From the NCBI GenBank assembly GCA_030830145.1, contig JAURNO010000258.1:1-5067 (forward strand): a stretch of 5,067 nt of DNA, written 5' to 3'. The notes below the pieces were generated by a model, which had not been told where the DNA came from, did not search any database, and worked only from the letters and a program-made list of their open reading frames with translations. The first letter of the stretch is position 1. Each line of letters starts with the position of its first letter. The translations under genes were made by a program, and so were the position numbers. Of this stretch, positions 1-5,067 are shown piece after piece. The DNA comes from Verrucomicrobiota bacterium. Its GTDB lineage: Bacteria; Verrucomicrobiota; Verrucomicrobiia; Opitutales; Seribacteraceae.

Positions 1-726
1 GTTTTCACAGGCATCGATTTGGATCCTCTCTCACAATCGGCAATGATCGCCCGGGTGGCAAAAAAATCCCCCGCTGCGAAACTTGGTCTTCGTAGCGGCG
101 ACTACCTGAAAACCGTGGACGGCAAGCCTTTGGAAAGTTGTCTCGATTGGCTCGCTCACTTACTTGATAAAAAAGTTGGCGATGAACTGGAGCTATCCGT
201 CTCCCAAGGAAATAAAACCAAGGTGGTTACGCTCAAACTTTCGAAATACCCGACCCCTCCTCTCATCGAGATAAAGAACCCCAAAACCGGGCTTCTCTTT
301 GAAGTGTGCCACGGGACTTTTGAAAAGGCGCCCACGATGGAAAAACAAAAGGTTGTAAAAACAGGGGTGGCTTGGGCACTCGATGTCCTTGCCATGGGAG
401 CTCCCAGGACAAACGGGTTTGCGATCAAGCTCGAAGGCGCACTGAAGATTCCCAATGACGGCGTTTATCGGCTTATTCTCAACTCCGATGATGGAAGCAT
501 TCTTAGGACAGGCCAAGAAATTCTCGTGGACAACGACGGCCCCCACCCCGCTCAAGATGTCGGCACTCTCCTACGATTGGAAAAAGGATTCCTGCCCATT
601 CGCATCGATTACTTCGAGGCAACCGGGGATGCCGAGCTTAACCTCTTTATCGAAAATTCAGCAGGCCAACGTTCCGACGCCGCCCCCCTGTTCTTTCACG
701 AGGATACGGCCCCACAGTCTCAGTAA
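1..726 (+). CDS. PDZ-PA14 domain protein, C-terminal part (5' truncated by window edge)
   Basis: The reading frame is already open at base 1 (V-F-T-G-I-D before the first possible TTG at 19), and the PDZ domain starts at the very edge. The true start therefore lies upstream; 241 residues and the TAA stop at 724-726 are visible. Residues 1 to about 80 (window numbering) look like a PDZ domain, with the typical core SPAAKLGLRSGDYL at 23-36 followed by VDGKPL. Residues about 96-234 resemble a PA14 beta-barrel: the DGVY strand near 153-156, the SDDGS motif at 162-166, a DNDG turn at 177-180, and the IRIDYFEATGDAEL strand near the end. In known families PDZ domains bind peptide C-termini, often next to a protease or thioredoxin-like domain, and PA14 domains bind glycans or ligands in exported proteins. 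The missing N-terminal part would decide the function; a trypsin-like protease or thioredoxin-like partner is possible but not seen. An extracytoplasmic location is inferred. TTG 19 is not a credible start because it cuts into the PDZ domain. Confidence 0.85.
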   Translation, partial: VFTGIDLDPLSQSAMIARVAKKSPAAKLGLRSGDYLKTVDGKPLESCLDWLAHLLDKKVGDELELSVSQGNKTKVVTLKLSKYPTPPLIEIKNPKTGLLFEVCHGTFEKAPTMEKQKVVKTGVAWALDVLAMGAPRTNGFAIKLEGALKIPNDGVYRLILNSDDGSILRTGQEILVDNDGPHPAQDVGTLLRLEKGFLPIRIDYFEATGDAELNLFIENSAGQRSDAAPLFFHEDTAPQSQ

Positions 727-850
727 ATAACAAGTGTGCCTTTGATCACTCGCCGAGGCCCTGGAAAGGTGCAAAGGAAGGGGTCACGCCCCGGTTTCTT
801 AGCTACGATGAATTCGAGCGAAACTTTCCTTTTGAATGGGGATTGGATGA

Positions 851-1900
851 CTATTTCTTAGCCTTGCGGATTTCCGCTATCTTGACCGGTTTGCCCCCCC
901 GCTTGGCGGACAAATCTGCGGCAAAGATCAATTCATGAGTCTTGATTGCCTCGTCCAAACTAGTCTTGGGCATCGGTTCACCCTTTTTAAGGGAAGCAAA
1001 GAAGGCTTCGAACTGAGCCTGGTAGGGATGATCGGCCACGTCTCCCGAGTCAGCCAACTTCATTGAGAGCTCGCTCCATTGCGTCTTGTCGAGTTCGAGA
1101 GAGTTGGAGTGAAGTTTGTTATCCAGCAAGCTTCCCTCGCTCCCGACCAAGTGAGTATGGAAGTAATAAGGTTGGAAACAATCTAGGACAGAAGCTGTCT
1201 TTCCAATCCGGCCGTCGCGAAACTTCAGTATAGTCACGCAGGTCGTCGGGTATTCGTATTTTTTGAAGTACTTGTGCTTGGATTGGGTCGCATAACTCGT
1301 GACCTCGGTCACTTCGCCACCCATCATTCCGATGAGCATGTCCAAAGCATGGCAACCAGCCGAGAGCAAACTGCTCCCGCCCATGCTTTTCTTCACGTTC
1401 CAACGATACTGACCATACCAGGGACCCACTCCATGATAGTAGTCAATTTCACCGTAATGAAGTTCGCCGAGCAAACCTTTGTCGAGAATTGCCTGCGTCA
1501 CGAGAAATTGGTTGCAGTACCGCAACTCGAAACACACGCAGGTCCCGACCTTCGCCTTCTTGGCTGCTTTTTGCATGGCGTATACCTCCCGGGCGTTGAG
1601 GGCGAGAGGTTTCTCGATGATCAAATGCTTGCCTGCCTCCGCGGCCTTGATGACCTGAGGGGCATGCTTGTTCGGGTAGCCCGTGACGTCAATCACATCA
1701 ATTTCTTCGTCCGCAAGCATGTCCTCGAGCTTGCGGTAGGCCCTGATCGCACTTCCGTGACGGGATGAAAGTTCGGCCTCATCAAGTTTACGTGACGAAC
1801 AAACGGCGGCAACCTCGCCGGTTCCAGTAGCATTAATGGCATCTGCATGAGCCGTCGCGGCCCATCCATATCCTAAAATTCCGACTTTGTACTTTTTCAT
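851..1900 (-). CDS. Gfo/Idh/MocA family NAD(P)-dependent oxidoreductase
   Basis: This is a complete cytoplasmic dehydrogenase of 349 aa, the usual length for the family, which oxidises or reduces hydroxyls of sugars, inositols and related compounds with NAD(P). The N-terminal Rossmann fold shows G-x-G-x-x-A at residues 10-15 (GYGWAA). E96-K97-P98 is the conserved EKP motif carrying the family's catalytic lysine. The C-terminal alpha/beta domain has the GGSSLLSAGCHALD stretch at 174-187, with H184 at the family's active-site histidine position, and a typical HPYQAQFEAF helix near 291-300. I chose the ATG at 1900 because MKKYKVGILGYG is the normal family N-terminus. The frame could extend to a TTG at 1933, adding 11 residues with no family support. 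Neither start has a clear Shine-Dalgarno sequence. The gene is convergent with the PDZ-PA14 gene and divergent from the ligase-like gene, so it is probably transcribed alone. Substrate cannot be told from sequence; the family is greatly expanded in Verrucomicrobiota and Planctomycetota. No signal peptide is seen. Confidence 0.93.
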   Translation of the reverse strand: MKKYKVGILGYGWAATAHADAINATGTGEVAAVCSSRKLDEAELSSRHGSAIRAYRKLEDMLADEEIDVIDVTGYPNKHAPQVIKAAEAGKHLIIEKPLALNAREVYAMQKAAKKAKVGTCVCFELRYCNQFLVTQAILDKGLLGELHYGEIDYYHGVGPWYGQYRWNVKKSMGGSSLLSAGCHALDMLIGMMGGEVTEVTSYATQSKHKYFKKYEYPTTCVTILKFRDGRIGKTASVLDCFQPYYFHTHLVGSEGSLLDNKLHSNSLELDKTQWSELSMKLADSGDVADHPYQAQFEAFFASLKKGEPMPKTSLDEAIKTHELIFAADLSAKRGGKPVKIAEIRKAKK

Positions 1901-1930
1901 ATGAACCGTAAGTTGTGGTTTAATCTGCCC

Positions 1931-1955
1931 CAAGGCAAGCCGGTAAGAAGCCTTG
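1931..1955. repeat. Perfect 6+6 bp inverted repeat in the oxidoreductase leader
   Basis: CAAGGC at 1931-1936 is mirrored by GCCTTG at 1950-1955, with 13 bases between the arms. It lies about 30-55 bases upstream of the chosen oxidoreductase ATG and covers the alternative TTG at 1931-1933. It could be a leader-RNA hairpin or a regulator half-site pair. Arms of this length can also occur by chance, and no other copy is seen in the window. Confidence 0.35.
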
Positions 1956-2041
1956 AACTGGATCTTTTAGAATCCTCGGCTTCACGAATTGACCGTTGAA
2001 AGACAACTCTCATCTTGCCTTTTCGTAGAGAAAGAACAGAT

Positions 2042-2047
2042 GGTGGA
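2042..2047 (+). promoter_or_regulatory. Likely ribosome binding site supporting the TTG start at 2057
   Basis: GGTGGA resembles the Shine-Dalgarno core and ends 9 bases before the TTG at 2057. An in-frame TAG occupies 2054-2056, directly before this TTG, so the gene cannot start further upstream. The next plausible alternative, GTG at 2141, has no comparable purine-rich stretch in front of it. Confidence 0.55.
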
Positions 2048-2056
2048 ATCGAATAG

Positions 2057-4090
2057 TTGAAAAAGAACAAGTCAGAAAAGAGGTCGGGTCAAGACGACGA
2101 TCGCAGAGCGGAAGATGATTCCGCCATTCTCTCGCCCAAGGTGGAATGGCTGTCCTTGGCTTTGTGCTCCTGCCTATTCCTGATTACCCCCCTCTACTAT
2201 GTCAGCCTGCCTGCCCAAGGAAACTGGCAGGAAACAACCCCTCCGCTACTCGAATCGATCGCCCGCAATATCTTTTCCTTTCCACTCCACGAGATGGAAG
2301 GGTTCATTCCCGTACGAACGGTTAATGCCGAATACAAACTGGCTGTCTTTCTCTGCCTCGCTTCAATCGTTACGGGAATCGTTTTTTGCGGTCTTCACCT
2401 CAAGAAACGCCTTTTTTACTTCCCAAGGCCGCTCGTTGTTTTCGCGGCATTGTTTCTTGGCAGCGTATTGGTTTCATCGGTTCTTGCTCATAATTTCCAA
2501 CGGGCATGGGTCTCTTCTCTTCTTTGGCATATCATCCCTTTTCTTTTCGCCCTCTCTTTGGCTCACATTCATTGGACAAGAGGAAAAATCTTATTTTGCT
2601 TAGGCAGCTTGGTAACCGGTGGAATCATTTCCTCCCTCATCGTGATGGATCAACACTATCAATGGACTGACTGGAGTCACGGACTCCCCAGAACCGGATT
2701 GGGGGGATTAATTTACAATGGAAATTTTGCAGCCGAATATCACGCTCCGTTGTTAGCCATTGTTCTCGGCCTTGCTTTTTACGTTCGCTCCATCGGAGCA
2801 AGAATAGCTCTTGGACTGGCGCTCGCTATCATTTTACTTCCCGCTCTTTCGCTTTCTTTGGCAAGGGGTGCCTGGGTCGGCTTGATGGGTGGATGCGTAC
2901 TCCCCTCAATGTTATTTTTGTTCGTTTGGCTTCATTGGCGTAAAAAGGACTCCGAAAACTCGATCAGCCTCAAATCATTCATTCCTCCCGGAGCACTGCT
3001 TGCGCTAGCTCTTGCTTTACCCCTTTACATCTACACTTCCAATTATTGGAATAAGGATTCTAGGATATTCTCTACTGAAAAGAGGAATGAAGGGATCTCA
3101 CCGCCATCGCCTCCTGCAAGTTCTAATTCTGTTTCCAAAGAAACCATCGAACTTAAGAGTATAACGAATGTCAGTGAAGACGGAAATATTCAAAGGCGAC
3201 TTGCCCTGTGGCAAGATGCCCTGTTTGCATGCCTTTCCTCCGATTTTTTTCTAGGCAAAGGAACGGACCACTACGAACTCCACTTTCATGAAAGTGCCAA
3301 GCTGTCCGACAAAACTACCGGTGGAGTCCTCGTTCGATTCGTTCACAATGATTTCATCCAAACCTTTTATGAAAACGGCATTCTTGGCCTAATCGGTTTT
3401 CTTGGTCTGTGGGGATGGGCGATTTGGAAAGGATTGCTGTCTAGTTTTGCTCGAGCCAAACAGGAGGACATCGAAGGTCTTGGCCTTCGACTCGGGCTTG
3501 TAGCCGCGTCCTTAGTGTTGCTCGTAGAGTCTTTCTTCGAATTCCCAACCCGTTCGCCCTGCTCTCTCATGGCCGGTTGGACTTGCCTCGGACTCCTTTT
3601 AGGCCTGATACTTCAGGAGCAAAAACAGACATCAAAGAATCTCCTCCGAGAACAACCAAGTCTCAACCTGTTTCTTGGTGCGCTTGGCGTCCTGATCATT
3701 CCCTACGGATGCCTTTTGGCCAAAGATCTCTTCTGGACAAACATCTATCATGTCCAAGGTCGAGTGGCCGGAGACTACCGGCAAAATGACCAAAGCCTTT
3801 CATTTCATCGAAAAGCCATCTCTTATGCACCCTGGGAGCATCATTCCCGGAAATTCGAATGCTATTATCTGCTTACCCACCTAAAACAGATACCCCAGGC
3901 CCTGGAAGCGATTGATGCAACTCTTGAGGCTCACCCGGGGTGCTTGGTCGCGCACCAAAACAAAATCGCAGTTTACCTCAACAACGGAAATAAAACTGAA
4001 GCCCGAAAAGCTTATCATGATATGAAAAAAGCCGCTCCTCATCATGAGTTTACGAAAAATGAGGGTGAACGTTTCAAATCACCCAAATAA
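2057..4090 (+). CDS. O-antigen ligase-like (Wzy/WaaL) polytopic membrane protein with C-terminal TPR-like tail
   Basis: This complete 677-aa inner-membrane protein belongs to the O-antigen ligase / polymerase superfamily, whose members transfer or polymerise lipid-linked glycans on the periplasmic face. A charged, cytoplasmic-looking N-terminus (residues 1-28) is followed by about 13 hydrophobic segments, near 31-50, 92-113, 122-143, 150-169, 177-196, 229-245, 249-265, 271-294, 308-327, 434-457, 476-493, 503-519 and 536-554. This topology places the long loop 328-433 in the periplasm. That loop carries the family hallmarks: R381-xxx-W385, FFLGKGTDHY at 397-406, and H430-N431-D-F-I-Q followed by YENGILG at 438-444. 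SLARGAW at 267-273, with R270, matches the conserved arginine region before it. Residues about 590-662 look like one or two TPR helical hairpins, predicted periplasmic. The start is TTG 2057, fixed by the adjacent upstream stop and a plausible ribosome binding site. Similar ligase-TPR fusions occur in exopolysaccharide loci. Ligase, polymerase and protein-glycosylation roles cannot be separated here, and no glycosyltransferase neighbours are in view. Confidence 0.88.
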   Translation: MKKNKSEKRSGQDDDRRAEDDSAILSPKVEWLSLALCSCLFLITPLYYVSLPAQGNWQETTPPLLESIARNIFSFPLHEMEGFIPVRTVNAEYKLAVFLCLASIVTGIVFCGLHLKKRLFYFPRPLVVFAALFLGSVLVSSVLAHNFQRAWVSSLLWHIIPFLFALSLAHIHWTRGKILFCLGSLVTGGIISSLIVMDQHYQWTDWSHGLPRTGLGGLIYNGNFAAEYHAPLLAIVLGLAFYVRSIGARIALGLALAIILLPALSLSLARGAWVGLMGGCVLPSMLFLFVWLHWRKKDSENSISLKSFIPPGALLALALALPLYIYTSNYWNKDSRIFSTEKRNEGISPPSPPASSNSVSKETIELKSITNVSEDGNIQRRLALWQDALFACLSSDFFLGKGTDHYELHFHESAKLSDKTTGGVLVRFVHNDFIQTFYENGILGLIGFLGLWGWAIWKGLLSSFARAKQEDIEGLGLRLGLVAASLVLLVESFFEFPTRSPCSLMAGWTCLGLLLGLILQEQKQTSKNLLREQPSLNLFLGALGVLIIPYGCLLAKDLFWTNIYHVQGRVAGDYRQNDQSLSFHRKAISYAPWEHHSRKFECYYLLTHLKQIPQALEAIDATLEAHPGCLVAHQNKIAVYLNNGNKTEARKAYHDMKKAAPHHEFTKNEGERFKSPK

Positions 4091-4104
4091 GCTGAAGGAA
4101 GAAC

Positions 4105-4134
4105 TTGATCAAACAGGGATATTCACGTTAAAGT
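4105..4134 (+). promoter_or_regulatory. Weak candidate promoter for the secreted repeat-protein gene
   Basis: TTGATC at 4105-4110 matches four of six bases of a sigma70 -35 box. TAAAGT at 4129-4134 matches four of six bases of a -10 box, with an 18 bp spacer. It lies in the 65 bp gap after the ligase-like gene, about 20 bases before the ATG at 4156. I see no terminator in this gap, so read-through from the upstream gene is equally possible. Confidence 0.25.
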
Positions 4135-4155
4135 AAACATTCATTTTAAAGTTAC

Positions 4156-5067
4156 ATGATTGCAAAACTACCCATTCATTCGTCTTTGTTCTCCAAACAT
4201 CTGCCCCTCATTGGGCGTATGGCAACCGTAGCCTTGTGTTTAAGCCTAAGCACGCTTCATTCCTTGTCAGCAAACACGATCACGATTCAGTCTCCTTCGG
4301 GCGGTACGACCGTTACTGCAACCAACGATAATTTGGTCGTAAACGTCGTTTACGCATCGGGCGGAGGAGGATACCAAACCCCGAAATGGTCCTACCGAAT
4401 CGGTACCCATTTCCCGGGGTACGGAAGTGCGCCCGGTGGAACCCAGATCATAGGAAACACCGTCGTCAATGACTTCCTCAACGGGGAAAGCTTCGGGATG
4501 CGCATGGTTAGCGTTGCTCTTCTAGACCAAAACGGCAACCTCCACAACCCGCCCGCAACGGCAACCATCCATGTCAATTATCAATCTTCAGGGGGGGGGC
4601 ATCAATCCGGGGGTGGTGACTCGATCGTCATCACTTCACCAGGCAACGGTTCGAACGCCGACCAAAACACCGATCTGACGGTTACCGTAAATTACTCTTC
4701 CGGCGGAGGTGGATACCAAACCCCGAACTGGGCCTATCTCATCGATTCGGGTTTTCCGGGATACGGCAGTCCGCACGGTGGTACGCAGATTACCGGGAAC
4801 CTTGTCGTCAATGATTTTTTGAGTGGACAAGCCAACGGCATGCGACAAATCAATGTCGCCTTGCTCGACCATAACGGCAATCTCCACAACCCGCCCATCG
4901 TCCGAACTGTTTCGGTTAATTATCAGTCCGGAGGTGGTAATTATCAATCCGGAGGTGGAAATTATCAGTCCGGAGGTGGAGGTTTTGCTTACACCGGGCC
5001 TTACCAAGGGATGACGGGCAACTTCAAAATCGACACGCGCAATGCCCTTTTTGATGATTTCATTGAA
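4156..5067 (+). CDS. Secreted repeat protein with two Ig-like domains and Gly-rich linkers (3' truncated by window edge)
   Basis: An ATG at 4156 opens a frame with no stop through the last base, giving 304 residues so far. The N-terminus looks like a Sec signal peptide: basic and polar residues to R21, a hydrophobic core (MATVALCLSLSTL, 22-34), and a likely cleavage near SLSA-NT (about 38-39). The internal ATG at 4219 would lose the positive n-region, so 4156 is preferred, although no clear Shine-Dalgarno sequence precedes it. Residues 41-143 and 156-257 are two tandem copies of a domain of about 100 aa with alternating beta-strand patterns. Shared motifs are GGGGYQTP, FPGYGS, GGTQI, VVNDFL, VALLD and NGNLHNPP. 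Linkers are rich in SGGG, with three NYQSGGG units after copy two. From about residue 275 (GFAYTGPYQGM) a different, non-repeat sequence begins. I recognise no named family; an Ig-like fold is inferred from the strand pattern. Surface or extracellular-matrix placement is likely. The missing C-terminus would show whether an anchor or sorting signal is present. Confidence 0.85.
   Translation, partial: MIAKLPIHSSLFSKHLPLIGRMATVALCLSLSTLHSLSANTITIQSPSGGTTVTATNDNLVVNVVYASGGGGYQTPKWSYRIGTHFPGYGSAPGGTQIIGNTVVNDFLNGESFGMRMVSVALLDQNGNLHNPPATATIHVNYQSSGGGHQSGGGDSIVITSPGNGSNADQNTDLTVTVNYSSGGGGYQTPNWAYLIDSGFPGYGSPHGGTQITGNLVVNDFLSGQANGMRQINVALLDHNGNLHNPPIVRTVSVNYQSGGGNYQSGGGNYQSGGGGFAYTGPYQGMTGNFKIDTRNALFDDFIE
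4276..4590 (+). repeat. Domain-length tandem repeat, copy 1
   Basis: This is the first copy of the Ig-like unit of the secreted protein, running from TITIQSP to VNYQSS. Its core at 4360-4584 aligns without gaps to 4702-4926, a constant offset of 342 bases, and about 52 of 75 residues are identical when counted by eye. The part before the core is more diverged and one codon longer than in copy 2. Confidence 0.85.
4591..4599 (+). repeat. G9 homopolymer inside the coding frame
   Basis: Nine consecutive G bases encode three glycines in the linker between the two domains. The frame is intact at nine; gain or loss of one base would shift it. Runs this long are slippage-prone in other bacteria. Confidence 0.8.
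4621..4929 (+). repeat. Domain-length tandem repeat, copy 2
   Basis: This is the second copy of the Ig-like unit, from SIVITSP to VNYQS. It keeps the glycine, aromatic and NGNLHNPP motifs of copy 1, while the exposed-looking positions between them differ. That pattern suggests an older duplication under selection for fold rather than a fresh one. Confidence 0.85.
4918..4980 (+). repeat. Three tandem 21 bp repeats encoding NYQSGGG
   Basis: Units at 4918-4938, 4939-4959 and 4960-4980 each encode N-Y-Q-S-G-G-G and differ only at third codon positions. A degenerate form of the same unit (NYQSSGGG then HQSGGG) forms the first linker at 4576-4617. The array makes a flexible spacer after the second Ig-like domain, and its unit count could vary between strains. 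Confidence 0.9.

Larger units (their letters stand above)
1901..2056. promoter_or_regulatory. Divergent intergenic region between the oxidoreductase and ligase-like genes
   Basis: The 156 bp between the two divergent start codons must contain, or immediately precede, the promoters of both genes. TTGACC at 1989-1994 is a fair -35-like hexamer for the plus strand, but the sequence 17 bp downstream (ATCTTG, 2012-2017) is a poor -10, so I do not assign a promoter. On the minus strand there is an AT-rich TTCTAAAA stretch (complement of about 1967-1974) without a good -35. A perfect inverted repeat (1931-1955) lies in the oxidoreductase leader and is listed separately. Confidence 0.5.

Noticed and set aside
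780..792. Possible terminator hairpin GGGG-TCACG-CCCC between the convergent genes
   Set aside because: The stem is only four pairs, and the following TTTCTT is short and interrupted. It is too weak to call a terminator for either gene.
727..850. Stop-free plus-strand reading through the convergent gap, and a 17-codon ATG frame at 809
   Set aside because: The stop-free frame has no clear start of its own and runs into the antisense of the oxidoreductase. The short ATG frame has no ribosome binding site and overlaps the oxidoreductase end. A remnant of an older gene cannot be excluded, but there is no positive evidence.
894..900. C7 run (G7 on the coding strand) near the 3' end of the oxidoreductase
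   Set aside because: It is a short run in a conserved cytoplasmic enzyme with an intact frame of normal length, so there is no reason to suspect phase variation.
1274..1768. A 164-aa plus-strand open frame
   Set aside because: It is antisense to the oxidoreductase, which has all its family motifs. The plus frame shows no recognisable domain.
2040..2060. Mini-ORF MVESNS whose TGA overlaps the TTG start of the ligase-like gene
   Set aside because: The stop/start overlap resembles translational coupling, but the mini-ORF has no ribosome binding site and contains the likely one for the main gene. It is probably chance.
4392..4577. A 61-aa minus-strand open frame
   Set aside because: It lies wholly inside the first Ig-like domain copy on the other strand and has no family features.
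4636..5007. A 123-aa minus-strand open frame with repeated TSGLII units
   Set aside because: It is the antisense shadow of the secreted protein's NYQSGGG repeats and second domain. The plus-strand frame has a signal peptide, duplicated domains and third-position-only changes between repeat units, so the minus frame is not a gene.

Overview
The window reads as part of a chromosome of a Gram-negative, moderate-GC bacterium. A Verrucomicrobiota-type host (or, less likely, Planctomycetota) fits best. The reasons are a PDZ domain fused to a PA14-type domain, a stand-alone sugar-type Gfo/Idh/MocA dehydrogenase, a polytopic O-antigen-ligase-like protein with a TPR tail, a large secreted repeat protein, and weak or absent Shine-Dalgarno signals with a TTG start. 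This assignment rests on gene families only; no marker gene is present.

Layout, left to right. (1) Positions 1-726, plus strand: the C-terminal part of a PDZ-PA14 protein whose N-terminus lies left of the window. (2) 727-850: a short convergent gap with no convincing gene or terminator. (3) 851-1900, minus strand: a complete Gfo/Idh/MocA-family NAD(P)-dependent oxidoreductase. (4) 1901-2056: a divergent intergenic region that must hold the 5' signals of both flanking genes. It contains a perfect 6+6 bp inverted repeat. (5) 2057-4090, plus strand: a complete Wzy/WaaL-like O-antigen ligase family membrane protein of 677 aa, with a large periplasmic loop and a C-terminal TPR-like tail. (6) 4091-4155: a 65 bp AT-rich gap. 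(7) 4156 to the right edge, plus strand: an open-ended gene for a secreted protein. It has a signal peptide, two tandem Ig-like domains of about 114 aa (roughly 69% identical in their core), and Gly-rich linkers built from a 21 bp repeat and a G9 tract.

The ligase-like gene and the secreted repeat gene share a strand and are close together, so they may be co-expressed and act at the cell surface, one in glycan polymerisation or transfer and the other as a surface or matrix protein. The dehydrogenase could act on a sugar, but nothing in the window links it to a pathway. No CRISPR array, RNA gene, insertion sequence or defence system is visible. The most noteworthy item is the repeat protein at the right edge. 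Its reading frame has no stop inside the window, and spurious antisense frames lie over it, so it is easy to overlook.
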